Shown here piece after piece: positions 1 through 12,369 of a DNA stretch of 64,000 nucleotides (within the stretch, counting starts at the first letter, position 1; every line of letters begins with the position of its first letter). The notes beneath the pieces are model-generated. The model worked only from the letters and a program-made list of their open reading frames with translations. It ran no database searches and was not told where the DNA came from. Location: contig CM046342.1 of NCBI GenBank assembly GCA_025403435.1, positions 15,936,519-16,000,518 on the forward strand. The letters run 5' to 3'. The position numbers and the translations under genes were made by a program. The DNA is from Artocarpus heterophyllus. Taxonomy: Eukaryota > Streptophyta > Magnoliopsida > Rosales > Moraceae.

Positions 1-144
1 CGCCACCCCCACCCATAAGCACGCCCTCCCTTTAAGCCCATTCCTCACTCTCTTTCTCAAATCCCTCTTTCTCTCTCTAAAAATTCAGACATCCCTTCGC
101 CGCCATCATTTCCATGGCGCCATCATAGCCACCCCATGCCGCCG
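1..144 (+). other. Putative 5' leader exon of the CACTA gene
   Basis: The stretch is pyrimidine-rich with CT repeats, as in a plant 5' UTR. It contains an ATG at 136 followed by two CCG codons and then a consensus splice donor gtaagc at 145. The matching acceptor would be the tttgcatag just before 1510, which opens the transposase reading frame. The exon assignment is inference from splice consensus only. Confidence 0.4.
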
Positions 145-770
145 GTAAGCTCCCCCTCCTTCTCTCTCTCCTCTTCCCCCACCGTGAATACCCCCACCCC
201 CCTCGCCCACTCCCACCCCTCCCCACCCGCCCCCAACCCCCCACCCCCCCACCCAGCTCTCCCCTTCCCCCTAGCCCCCACCCCCCTTGGCCTCACCCCC
301 CTCGCCCCTCACCCCAGCCCTAGCTCCCTCGCCACCACCCCCCTCGCCCTTCGCCCCAGGCCCCTCCCCCCTAGCCCCCAGGCCCCCCAGCCCCCCATCG
401 CGACCCCCCCCCCCCCCCACCCCCCTAGGCCCCCTTGCCCCAACCCCCCTCATCCCTCACCACCACCCCCTTCGGCCTCACCACCCTCGGCCCTCTCCCC
501 AGCCCCCCCGCCCCCAGGCCCCTCGCCGCCGCTACCCCTTGCCCCCTCCCCCCTCGCCCCTCCCCCTAGGCCCCCCACCCCCCAGCCCCCCACAACGACC
601 CCCCCACCCCCTCGCCCTCACCCCACTCGGCCCCACCCCCCCATCCCGACCCCCCCACCCCCCTGGCCCCCTTCCCACTCGGCCCCACCTGCCCCCCACC
701 CCTCCACCCCCCCAGCCCCACCATCACGAACCCCCTCTAATTTTTGTGTTGCATATTTTTGATCTAGTAA
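145..770. repeat. C-rich low-complexity tract (putative intron 1)
   Basis: About 600 bp consist almost entirely of runs of C broken by T, A or G, such as repeated CCCCTCGCCC and CCCCACCCCC. A motif near 371-413 (ctagcccccaggcccccc) recurs in altered form near 563-605, suggesting imperfect duplication of a unit of about 190 bp. The long proline-rich reading frames here are a by-product of composition. The complementary strand is G-run rich and could form G-quadruplexes, with i-motifs on this strand. It sits just after a splice donor. Confidence 0.75.
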
Positions 771-1514
771 CTTTTTTTTTTTTTGCATGCTATGAATTGC
801 TCTATGTTGATTGTTTATCTGTGAAGAAAAAAATTATCGTGGTTTCTATTCATATATTATGGGTGATTGGTGATTGTTAGGGTTTTTTTTTTTATTTTTT
901 TACAAAAATCAGATATTGGATTATGAGTTTTTTGATTACCATATGTTCACATGAGTTTTTTACAATAATTTCTCGTTTCTAAGAAAAGAGTCTCTGCCTT
1001 TGTGGTTCATCTAGTGAAAAAAATTGTGATTTTTCATTATGATATCCATATGCTGTAGGTAATTCGCGGCTGTTGTTCTTTTGTTTTTTTTTTTCAAACA
1101 CAGATGTTGGATTATGAGTTTTTGGCCTATTTACAACTAATTTCATTGTCGGTTTTTCATTTGCTTTGCATATTGTTTTAAATTGTGAAATTGTGAATAT
1201 GTCAATTGCATGAAATTATATCAATATATGAAATTGTGAATATGTGAAGATGAAAAGTATTTGTGCAATTTGTGATGAATATGTCAATATGTGTAATATG
1301 TGAAATTGTGTAATTGAAATTGTAAATTTATGAATATTTGTAATATGTGAGGTTATGTAAATATGTGTAACATGTAAAATTATGTGAATATGTGCAAGTT
1401 GTGAAATTATATATGCAATTGAAACTATAAATTTGTGAATATGTATAATATGTGTAGTTTGTGATTTAATATTAGTATGTATGTGTTAGTTTTTGAATAT
1501 TTTGCATAGGCACA

Positions 1515-3225
1515 ATGTCTCACGATATCGATAGTGACCAGTACGAGGAGGAGCACGAAGACTGCACTCCATCTTCATTGCAATAGAGCAGGGGAAAGCA
1601 ACGCAGTAAGCCACAAAGGCGCACCGAATTTGATCCAAAAGTAGACTTTGAGTGAAGGGCTACATTAATGAAAAAAAAATCCATCAAATAAGAAAGAAAG
1701 GTTTAAAAATTGAAGTGACTTTTGATTCAAAAAGCCAACCGGAAGGCGCACCCGACCATGAATTAAGCAGTTGGATTAGAGTCCTCAGTCGAGAGCACGT
1801 TCCGATATGGACAAAAGATTGGAGGTCTAAGGATTTAGATAAAGTAAAAGATGTGATTTGGAAAGATATATACAAAGCATTCACAGTCGAGGATTGGTAT
1901 AGAAAAAGGGTTTTGAAGGTTTGCGGCGAATTAGCAAAGGGGTTCAGATCTGACCTCTATGTTACCTTTGTACAGCCATACCTTTCCATTCTGGAGGAGG
2001 ATGTAAATGTGTATAAACGGCCTCCTATAATAATATACTACTACCCCTCCAAAAACGATGGCGATTGGGAAGCTTTTGTGAGGTATCGACATTCCACCGA
2101 ATTTCAACTGCTATCATCAAATGCAAGAAAAATAAGAGCAAAAAATGAATATTGCTCTATGGTTGGCAGAGTAGGATATAGAGAGCTCGAGCAATCCTTG
2201 GTACGTTACTATTTTACTCAAATTACATATATCAATTATTCTATCATTACTACGTTACTAACATAGCGTAACACAGTTTGCAAAGACGGGCGTGCTACCA
2301 ACATAGGAGGAGTTGTGGGTCAAATCACGTGGAGGTCCTGATGGCCAGTTTAAAAATCCAAAGTAGCAGAAATTGAGAACTTGATTGTAAGTTTATTGAA
2401 CACGAACATTTAATTTGTAATTTAATACAGGTGGATGAAGGATTACTTGAATAACATGGTTGTGTTGTTGTTTTACAGGATGAATACACAACGCAACAAA
2501 GTCAAGGGAGCTTCCAATCGGTCGGTAATGATGACATTTTGGCGAGGGCACTAGGGAAACCGGAACATTCAAGACGTGTTCGCGGTCAATCGAAGTATGT
2601 AAAGCAGTCTCAATACTTCGACCTTCAATCAGGTACTTTGAAATTGAATTCCCAAATGTCAAAGATGTAGATGGAGATTGCAGAACTGCAGGGTCTTGTG
2701 ATCGAGCTCATTTCCCAAGGACATGCCAAGTCGACGAATGATAGCATCTCACAATGCAACAGCTTCAAAGCTAGTTGTAACCCTCCTAATAATATAGCAG
2801 AAGCTCTAGAAGCTCCAGAAGTCCAATTGTCACCTCCTCGTCAGGAGCTCGAACAATGTAGGCTCTTCGTTGAGGATAGAGTTAATGGTGGGTGTGCACT
2901 TGTTGCGCTTGGGAAGGTGTGGATGGAGAGTCTTTCAACTGATACAGTTTATGGATGACTATTAGGGGAAGAGAACGTGCACGTTAGCATCACTACCATT
3001 AGAGTTAGAACAGCTGAATTGCCTGTTCCAACACTTGAAGAAACTACTGTGGCTGAAGCAGTAGGAAGCTTCGTTGCATGGCCGAAGAGGTTAGTTGAAG
3101 TCATCGCATTGACGAAGACGAGTCAAGCGCCTAGCCATGTTCCACAAGATCTAAGCGGAAAGAAACACCAAAAAAAGAAAAGCTCTACAAAATCAAGAGA
3201 ATCACATCCTGAGGTAGAACAATAA
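1515..3225 (+). pseudogene. Plant transposase (Transposase_24 / Ptta-En-Spm-like), decayed
   Basis: After a splice acceptor at about 1509 an ATG (1515) opens an acidic N-terminus (MSHDIDSDQYEEEHED) which soon meets stops. Another frame (1652-2266) carries the recognisable core: a basic start, then 'HELSSWIRVLSREHVPIW', an 'IWKDIYKAF' helix and 'SSNARKIRAKNEY'. This arrangement of a basic lead, W-rich middle and basic 'NARKIRAKN' segment is typical of the plant transposase family found in CACTA elements. The frame resumes after an intron-like gap near 2487 ('SFQSVGNDDILARALGKPEH') and continues to a coiled-coil-like segment at 2671-2958 and a lysine-rich tail to 3225. At least three stops or frame changes break it, so no full protein can be made. 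Family assignment rests on motif recognition only. Confidence 0.65.
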
Positions 3226-3243
3226 GAAGAACAAACCGTTGCT

Positions 3244-4218
3244 AATGAGCAGCTGCATGCATTTAACTTTGCTTCAGTACCTCCAAAATTTATGTAGTTG
3301 GCTCTATACGTACATTCTTTCATGCGCGATGGGTCGACGATTCAATGCCTGATACCGATAAATGTCACTAGCGATGAATTGCCTATCTATGTGGGGTTGA
3401 AGACGTTTACTACTTCATCAACTTTGATAAAATTGGGGCAAACTGTATCCTAGTATACCTGAAGTAATAACTCCAGCCTTGTTTCATATTTTTAAAATAT
3501 AGGTAGAGTTATAATGTACTTTAAAATAATTGACTGCATTGTTTTTTATTGTAGTTTTTTTATGGAATATTGTGAACTTCAAGGCATGGCACAAAATTTT
3601 GGCTTCATATCTCTGGCCATTGTTTCAAGTGCTGCAAGAGACATACAGAGTGATCGTAGAGAGTGTGTCATATCACTCCTCCACCTATTAGCTTAAGCAC
3701 CGAGGGGAAATTATTCTTTCTCCCATACAATGTTGGAGAACATTGGATGTTGGGACTTATTTCGCCATGGGAGGACCAAATATAATGGTTCGACCCCCTC
3801 GGATACCCACCATGTGAGGATTTCGTAATAGTCACGAGATTATAAGTATTAATGTTCTCTTATGAAATTAATTGTTTTTAGTCCCACATAATTGTATCGT
3901 CTATTAATTTATTATTTAAACATGACACATTGTTAGGGCGCTTAACAATTGGAAGCTTCAAGCGGGAAGCGATGTCACAAACCGACTGAACATAACCCTA
4001 TATTCCAAATGTAAGTGTCCAAGACAACAAGAAAACAAGAAAACGTAGAATGTGGTTTTCTTATTCTATGTTTCATGCGGGATATAATTACAAGTGGTAT
4101 ACAAGCCTTAGGAAAAAAAAAGATTTTTATATACATACGGATACATGATGTTAGATTAGAGTGCGTACAATTTGTAAATAGGTACGTGCTCTTTAGAGTA
4201 CATGTCACAGTAGATTAA
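3244..4218 (+). pseudogene. Ulp1-like C48 cysteine protease domain, decayed
   Basis: Split over several frames, the pieces of a Ulp1/SUMO-protease-like C48 domain are visible in order. A segment at 3711-3830 reads 'YNVGEHWMLGLISPWED', with the catalytic His in the HW pair, then 'WFDPLGYPP' with the catalytic Asp in the DP pair. A segment around 4036-4090 reads 'ENVECGFLILCFMRDII', with the catalytic Cys in the ECG motif. Plant CACTA and MULE elements often carry such domains, either as captured genes or as part of their coding region. Here an in-frame TAA separates the ED and WFDP segments and frames shift before the Cys segment, so it cannot be functional. A short intron may lie near 3835-3955. 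Confidence 0.6.
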
Positions 4219-4384
4219 CAAATTGCTCAAAATAGCTCAAATGTAAATGATCTTGTAAAAACCTTGTAATTTTTAATATACACCAATTATTGTATGCAAT
4301 TAGGGCTTTGATGTAATGGATAAACACATGGTACTGGCCATCCCCTGGAAAATAAAAAATTTTGGGAGATTTTTGTGTGTGGAA

Positions 4385-4790
4385 AATATAGGTTTCCACG
4401 TTGGTTTTCTAATCCTAGGGTTTCACAATGGTTTTGGAGAAGTTTCCATGACGGTTTTCTCCAAAACTGTCATGGAATCCTAGGGTTTTAGGACGGTTTT
4501 CTCCAAAACCATCTCAAAAATTGTCATGAAACCCTAGGATTCCATGACGGTTTTGGAGAAAACCGTCGTGGAAACCTATATTTCCACGACGGTTTTTTAC
4601 AAAACTGTCGTGGAAAATTACTCCTTGCACCCCCTCCCCACGCCAATTATTCTATTACACGACGGTAAAAAACCGCCGTGAAAACTCAATGTTGTATCAT
4701 GACAGCAGTTTTCATGACGGTTTTTTAACCATCGTGAAATTTTTCCTCAATGGTTTATAACCGTAGTGGAATCCACATTTTGTAGTAGTG
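4385..4790. repeat. CACTA subterminal palindromic repeats and terminus
   Basis: The motif ccatgacggttttggag and its reverse complement ctccaaaaccgtcatgg alternate at least ten times in variants such as ccacgacggtttt and aaaccgtcgtgg, interspersed with tcctagggtttc. These short palindromic units are the usual transposase-binding subterminal repeats of plant CACTA elements. The region ends with the 13-bp terminus ttttgtagtagtg at 4778-4790. Confidence 0.8.
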
Positions 4791-7700
4791 CCTTTTCTCC
4801 ATTATTGCACTCTACTAAACATGTTGTTGCTGCTAATTGTGTATTAGTAAGCAAGATCTTTATTGCTAAACAAATTAGTAAAACAATAGCATGATAATCA
4901 AAGCTATAACACACAAAATCCATAGAACTATTCCTCATATGTGTGTAGCATAGATACACATATACACACATATAGTTTTGAATAAGAAAGTTAGTATGAT
5001 AGTCAAAGAAAATGACTGTAATTATAGCTCGTGTGTTTTAAATACCATTGTGTTTACGTTAGTTATGTGAGGAGCCATCGCAGTAGATATGTTTTGTATT
5101 AGATATGTTTTTATATTAGATGTGTTTTTATATTGTATGCTATTTTAGTGCATGAAGAATAATTATATTATTTTACAAATGTAAATTAAAAAAAAAAAAA
5201 GAAACATTGGAATTTATAGTTACAAGTATGTTCAAGTTGTTTAAACTCATTTTTTTAATGTCAAATAAGGTCAAAATGTAACTTTCAGATTATAAATAGC
5301 TTAAAATGTTTTTTGATGGATAGAAGGTCAATTTTGGCATTTTAAACAAAATCAACTGTCAACTAACGGTTTACTCTCACAATAGGTGGTCTTTTTGTAA
5401 TTTTTATGAAAAGTCAATGAAAGGATCTTGCTTACTTGGCCGTTACTTAACAACATAATCATTTTCTTAATCTTAACTTGATGTAAAATATTGAACTTAC
5501 GGAACAAAATTTTTAATATAATATAATTACTTAATTTAACTTCCTAAAAACAATTCCTCAGTTAAAAAGAATATTTTTAAAAACATTTCTACAACTAATT
5601 ATTACTATAATTAACTTTTTTAAACTGATATAGGTATATTGCACTTATTAGTTTTAAGTAACTTAAGCTAAGACTGTAAAGTTACAATCCTTGTGTTTAG
5701 ACCATACTTGAATCAAACTACTTATACATACATTTTTATTTTAAAACCATTGTGGAAGATGCTTTTGTTAGTGGTATCTATATCTATCTCCATTATCTAT
5801 CTGCCGCTCACCACTGTCCATCAAAAGTTGCTAATAAGTTACTTACCTATAATATGAACATGTCCAAGAGAGCTTTCGCTCAGTAAGTAGGAAACATATT
5901 CTTGCAAAATAAGTTTAAAACATTTATAAATACATACATGAGTAGGTTATGCTTCATTATATGTTCATATCTTATATATCTTACCTATCATACTTAATGG
6001 GCCCCTATATGAAACTGTTACACGCGATCGTCAATAAATGAAGGTTTGTGAAGGTCCCCAACAACCTTAGACCATAAAATAAATTGAATTAGATGCCTCT
6101 CCGTAGGTCGAGAGGTCTTTGATCCTTCCTGTAACTTTGGTACAATACTCTTAACTTAACTTATCTTATCTTGTTATAGTTGTCTTATTATGTGTATACA
6201 GTATGGCATGGTACTACATATCATCACATAATCATAAATTATAACTATTCCTAAAAAAGGTGAATATGCAATATAGTTTTATATAGCATACATCACATAC
6301 AATACACTGCATAGTATATCCAAACATAGCATTACATAACATGGCATATCATGGCATCATTTTCATTCTTGCATGCTCATGGTTTTCATAAAAATGTGTA
6401 AACACTTCAAATTGAAACTAGTAGTTTTCATGCTGTAGGCGAAATTCTTATTTACCTGGTTTCTAGAGATAAGATTTGCTAAACTCGTCACATACTATTC
6501 ACTACTCCTAGAGTCTAAGGAACAACACCTAGTAAAAGTGTGAGCTTAACTTGTTTTATGTTAATTAGTTTAACATATTGAAGAAAAAGAAATTAAATCT
6601 TTTCTTAAAAAGTTTCCTTTATCAACTAACAGGCTATTTGGGTAATTAAAAATATTAATTAAATTTGAATCCTCTTAACTCATAATTCACGTATAATTTA
6701 TCTTTCTTAATTTCCTTTAATTAAATCATACAAACATTAATAATCAATTAATTATATTGATAGTTAATTAATTATGTTCTTCTTATAATTTAACCTCCTA
6801 ATGTCTTATATGTTACTCATGTTGAGCTCATTATTAAATTAAAGATCCATTTGAATATGAATAGTATTATTGCACCTATAAGCCCATATTTGCTTCAATT
6901 TTATTTAGCCCAATATGGCATTTGAAACTAAAAGCAATCTATAAGATTTGATTACTAACTATTGGAACATTTGAATTTGATAATTGGCTTGTAAATGTGT
7001 GTGGTCTTTGAACCCGTAATTGCTATCATAGCGCTTAACAACTTATATTTCCTACAATCTCTCATTTTTTGAAATCCATTGACAACCTAATATGTAAAGT
7101 TTACTTGAAAACTGTACTCTTAAATTTAAAGTTTGAACTTTGATAAAATTGTAAATTGTAGACTCTAAATGCTACAATTCTTTTTATTATTCATAAATAG
7201 TGATTCTGCCACTAAATAGACTTTTCATTTTGAAATTATTACCATAAAGTACTTTTATCAGTTTTAAAAGTCACCATAACTGAATATCAAAGACAATCTT
7301 GACAAAAGTTTTTGTAACAAAAATTCCTCATTCTGAAGAGCCCTAGAACTTCCATATTCTTCAAAAGTTCATTTTCTGTCTTTAGCATTGTAGTTTGCAG
7401 TCTTTTGTAAACTTTACCGATTAGACCTTTTTTGGTAAAATGTTTGAAGGCTCCTTTTACAATAGAATTCTTGAAAATTTTCTTCACAAAAGTTCTTCGT
7501 TTCGTCGAGATTTAAAACTTTTGTGTTTTTGCAATGATCATGATTGGAACTATTTTGAGGGTCGTTGTACATAAAAACATAAATTACACTATTGAGATTG
7601 ACCTTGTGAAAAACCTAGCATAAACAGTTTCAAAATCAATCCCAAACTGCACTAGAATGCTTAAACAACTTTGACTTAATATAATTTGAACATTTTAACT

Positions 7701-10149
7701 TTTGGAAAAAAAAAAAAAAACCAAGCAGAAACAAGATTCACACTACCAAGATTATAACGAAGTTGCTACCATGTTGCAACATCATATAAAACACCTAACA
7801 AAAAAGTGTCAAACAACCATGGATTGTTCTATAATCGCTACAAGGACTTATGGAGGCAATAAACTAAGTGTCTTAACTTCTAAAATGTAAAACTACACAG
7901 TTTTGAAATCTACACTATTGGGTTGTATCGAAGTTGCAACTTTACTTGCAAAACTTAATAAAAATAGAGTTGTAATAACTAGTATTTGTACTGCAATTGC
8001 TACAAATATCTTACTAAACAATAAATTTAGGTTTCCAATCTTTGAAATAGAAAAAGGGCAAACAAAATTTGGACTCGTAGGCCATTTGTATTGCCGAGGT
8101 TGTAACCAAGTTGCAACGCCTCCTGCAACCTTGCTGCAACTTCTTTGGACAGCTTGAAAACTAACACTAGAAATGTCGTTTTGGGGTTGGGATTACAGTT
8201 TTTAAAATCTTACATATAGTCCTTTATGTTGCAGTAACTTAAACATTCTCAGGTTCTAAAATACTTCAAAACCGATCTTTAAAGTGTCCTTTTTGGAGTC
8301 AAAAAGGGTGAAAAATCCTTCTAAACACAAAATTATAACTTAAATCTAATCGCTTGTCATGCTCAATGTGCATAGTATTAAAACTACATCAATAGAAACC
8401 CATCGCTTGTCATGCTCAATGTGCATAGTATTAAAACTACATCAATAGAAACCCACTAAAATCATGAGAGACTCCACCAAACTTCCTCCTTTGTCTAAAC
8501 TTTTGGCTAGTAATTTTGTAGTGGGTGGGAATAAAATTTTAAGTGAAAAACAAAAAACTGATTCTTTCTCATAAGGGAAAACGGAAGAGAAAGATCGAAA
8601 ATGACTAGTTTTGCCTTAAGAAAAATTTGGGAGAAAGAGAGGAAAATGAGGCCTTGAAATGGGTGGGTCAATTTATAGACTTTTCTTAAACTTTGATTAA
8701 CTTGTACTTAGTTTCTAACTCAAACTTAAGTGTTTCATGATTACTTAATAAAACAAAATCTTGGTTTAATAGCCCGTAAATAAAGGATAATTTTTTTCAT
8801 CATTTAATATGTCATTATCACCTTTTGTAAGTAAAGTGACAAGATCCACTTTTTATGGAGTTCTTTTTTACCTTTTGGAGACTTTGTCCCTAAGTTTCTT
8901 TCCAAATAGATTTTTTTGGACTACTAGTAGAAAACTAGTTAACTGGCAAGGAAATCGATTCTGTTGGGTTAGCTCGACACAGTCTAGCACAAATATCAGT
9001 ATAAGTTAATATCAATAAATTTTAAATCACGTAGTAAAATTAAATTGTTTTTATTTAAAAACCATTTCTAGACTACGTAAACATAAAATTGGCATTTTAT
9101 CTCGATATTGACATATTCTTGATAGTGTCAATTCCCAAACTCGGATATCATTTTTTTAACCAAAAATATTACTTGCGTAAATTTGAATTTAACTAATAGG
9201 CAATTAAGGATTTATTATGCGTTATAGTGTTTCTTGGTACACGCTAATACTGTACTGCACTAGAAAATTCTTATAATTTAAATTCTCAAGTTATTTACTG
9301 AATGAAATTTCCTTCGCCTTTAATCGCGATTGATATTATTAACCAAATTATTAATCATTAAAATTAATAAATTTTAACTTTAATATTTTCTATCAAAATT
9401 TTGAAATATTTATATAAATTCCATAAACTCTTTAATCACAAATTACACATTATATTTTTCAAGAAAAATCCTTGACTTAAACATGTACTTCACATTATTT
9501 AATTCTAAGACTTTCTCGGCATCACATGAAATTACTCTACTCATAAAATCATGAAATTTCATTAATCTTTGTGTAAAATAATTTGCTTGGGTCTTGTAAG
9601 AAAACTCTTGACTAGTTTACCTGGATTCTATCAGTATAACTGAGTAAATGCTCAATTATTATACTAAAATATGTGTTAATAAGCTATAAACTTAAGCATA
9701 TTATGAGCCTAATAGTGTAGTTATGGCAAAATCTTTAATTAATCATATTTATTAATTATTTAGATTTTTTCAATATTACAAGGGTGTCAATGAAATTAGT
9801 TTTGGAATAGAATGTGTCACTATAATTTGACTAAAATAAAAAGGATGTCGGCATAATTTATACTTTACTAATAAAAGCACTTTATGAGGTTACAAATAAG
9901 GAAAGAATCGTTCAACTATTAACATATAAAAACTCATAAATAAATCTGAACTAAAAAGAAATATTTCCAAAGATAAACTAAAATTGATAATAAATAATTC
10001 TAACAGATTGTATTTACTTTTTTTTTTTGCATTGAAAAAAAATTCACTGGTGTCATCCGTTTTTCATCCTCTTTGTTAATATGAAAGTCTCAGGACCATT
10101 AATAGGATAGGAAGGACCTAATTCAAATTTATTCGAATAATAAAACTTA
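4791..10149. other. AT-rich intergenic region, no gene seen
   Basis: Only short chance reading frames were found on both strands. Small local features include an oligo(A) run at 7707-7721, a stretch at 7750-8150 with repeated gttgcaac-type words, and a 53-bp tandem duplication listed separately. No protein family, tRNA or clear transposon termini were recognised. Confidence 0.6.
8349..8454. repeat. Perfect tandem duplication, 2 x 53 bp
   Basis: The unit beginning atcgcttgtcatgctcaatg at 8349 is repeated without visible change at 8402. The second copy ends at 8454. This looks like a recent slippage or unequal-exchange event. Confidence 0.95.
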
Positions 10150-11475
10150 CTAGTGATTAATTGTGGTAGTATCCAACAACGTTGTTCCCATATACGATGT
10201 AAAGAACTCTTCAACAGCTGCATATTTGATCATGTCGTCTGAAAGGCGTTTGGGGTGGCAGGGCAACCAACCATGAATGGAATTACACCACTTAGTTCTA
10301 TTGGGCTTAACGAAATTCACTTCCTCTCCCAGCACCACCCTTGCTAGCTTCGCCAAACCAAAAAGACTGAAATCTCTTGTCGTTTGATTATCACGCCCTA
10401 TTCCGATATTACCCCTCTCGGCCGCCAAGTCTCTCAGCTCTACCACCTTATTGGGCATGAGCCAGCCGTAGTCCTTCTCCATCTTTCTTCCAAGCTTGTC
10501 ATTTCCAATACCGATGACTGTTACTCCGCCGTCTAACGCAGTCGCTCCCAACACAAATTTGCATTACGGATGATCTTTTGAGCTAACACCTATATATTGT
10601 CAAAGAAAGATAAAAATAAGAAAATTGCTTTGGAGCAGTGTATGTGCTGTAAAGCTATATACGAACCGGTATTCACATATTAATGTCTCTAATATTGTTC
10701 ATAAAATAATGAAAGTTTTGAAATATAAATACTAATTAGATATTTGATCAATTCATATAGTGTGTATATGAAGAAAGAAAGATAACTATACTAGTTATTC
10801 TATATTGTCAAAAAAGAAAAAAAAAAAAAAGAGAAAATTGCTTGGGACCATTGCTGGATTATATATGAATTTATTGTGCTGTTCAACACGATCAATGCTT
10901 CATAGTATTGTTTATAAAATAATGAAAGTTTTGAAAAATAAAAAGCTAGGCATTTGATTAATTTATAAAATAATGTGTATGTCGAGAAAGAAAAATAACT
11001 ACTACATATTGTCAAAAAAAAAAAAGGAAAGTTAAAATAAGAGAATTGCTTGCGAGCACCATAAATGCCGGACTACATACGAATTCACCGTGGTGTTCAG
11101 CACGAGGGACCCCTCATAGTATTGTTCATAAAATAATGGAAGTCCTGTAAATTGACAAGTTAGGTATTTGATTAATTTGTTTAATATATATGCGTTGTTA
11201 CACAAATGTTCCAGTTTCATTACCTGTCCTTTCAAAGACGTGGATTCCGTTTGCGTAGTTGATGCCGTGATCGGCGTAGAGACAGGCGAGGAGGCTCCGA
11301 CAACGGCTTTGGGGCTGTAAATTTTTTGAATACGTTGAATCCACCGTTTAAGATCGGCGTCAGTTTCGACCCAGGTGGTGGTTATGGTGGACCGGCCATC
11401 TATCCTTACAACGAACTCGTTGAGTTCTTTAGGACCTCTCCAATGGTGACCTCCATGGGATGGATGATTTAGGGT
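10150..11475 (-). pseudogene. Werner/RNase D-like 3'-5' exonuclease relic
   Basis: Reading right to left, a first exon around 11475-11227 encodes 'KELNEFVVRIDGRSTITTTW' and 'DADLKRWIQRIQKIYSPKAV', then shifts frame into 'ACLYADHGINYANGIHVFER' before a splice donor gtaatg. After a 670-bp intron, the second exon (to 10150) encodes 'GGVTVIGIGNDKLGRKMEKD', 'VVELRDLAAERG', 'FGLAKLARVVLGEEV' and 'LSDDMIKYAAVEEFFTSYMG'. These match motifs II and III of plant WRN-like DEDDy exonucleases, which degrade DNA or RNA from the 3' end. The motif I DxE segment is not visible, the first exon is frameshifted, and the usual catalytic Asp of motif III appears as Glu (YAAVEEF). A divergent functional paralogue is possible, but a pseudogene is more likely. 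Confidence 0.65.
10595..11215. repeat. Three degenerate ~205-bp tandem repeats in the exonuclease intron
   Basis: Copies start with tattgtcaaa at about 10595, 10803 and 11007. Each contains, in order, an A-rich tract, agaaaattgcttg, a cgaattca-like word, gtattgttcataaaataatg, gaaagttttgaaa and gtatttgattaatt. Divergence between copies is high, so the duplication is old. Confidence 0.8.
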
Positions 11476-12337
11476 TTTTTTTCCTGACGTTTTCTCTTCA
11501 ATTATTTTTTTGTGTTCTCCCTCGCTCGTTTGAATGTATACACCGGCTTTAAGGCAAAGTTAGCATTAGTATTTATACTGAATATATTTCTTAGAGTTTT
11601 TTTTTTATTAAAGGATTTTTTTCTTTTTGAAAAAAGGAAGTTTTTACAGTAAATATATTTGCAGAATTTTTTTTGAAGAAAAATACATTTGTGGAGGTTC
11701 GATAACTCAATTCAAAAAGCAGGGATTTGAATCTTTTCTGCTTATCTCATTTTTTTTTTAAAGGAAAACGCAATTCATTTTATTTCTTTTTTTTTTTTAA
11801 AGTACTTCAAAAAAAATGAAAAAAAAAGTCGTTTGTGAGGTGTCGTTTTTTCTGTATCTTTTTTTTTTTAAAGCGAAAATTGTTCTGTTATTCAATTTAT
11901 AATATGTTTCAGATACAATATGTGGCAGAACATCTTCCGACCAAGCCATGTTTCTCTTGAAAATTAAGTGGTAAGCCAACATCTGTATCCCAAATGTGAG
12001 CGTGACTTAGAGCAATAGCTTTACTTTCTTTAGAAGAAAGCTTTCTACGAGAAGACAAAGTGGCCATAACCTTTATTTTCTTGAGTCAAGGTAACAATTC
12101 CAACCACATTTTCTTATGAAGAGACTCCTGCATCAATTGTAATGTCTCACGAAGAGGGGGAATCAAGTATCGACAAAACCTAATAATGGATCTTTACACA
12201 TGCCAACATAAAGATTTGCTTCTTGGTATACCAATATGCATTATAATATTTCGTTCATGTCAAATTTACAAAAGCAGGCGAATGAAGATTTCGAAGCTCT
12301 CCCTATTGCAAACATCCTCAACATAGTGGACAAGATC

Positions 12338-12369
<32 letters not shown>

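Larger units (their letters stand above)
1..4790 (+). mobile_element. CACTA (En/Spm) transposon, left end outside window
   Basis: The right end is clear: the sequence finishes with a terminus whose reverse complement begins CACTACTACAAAATGTGG, the classic plant CACTA terminal inverted repeat, ending at 4790. About 400 bp of palindromic subterminal repeats precede it. Inside lie a 5' leader exon with splice donor, a C-rich intron, a decayed plant-transposase (Ptta/En/Spm, Transposase_24-like) reading frame and a decayed Ulp1-like cysteine protease domain, all on the + strand. No matching left terminus is present, so the element must start left of position 1. The 3-bp target duplication cannot be checked for the same reason. 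The coding parts carry several stops and frame changes, so this copy is non-autonomous. Confidence 0.85.

Noticed and set aside
136..880. Long proline-rich open frames on the + strand and a Gly-rich frame on the - strand
   Set aside because: They arise from the C-run composition; no domain, and a splice donor at 145 places the tract in an intron.
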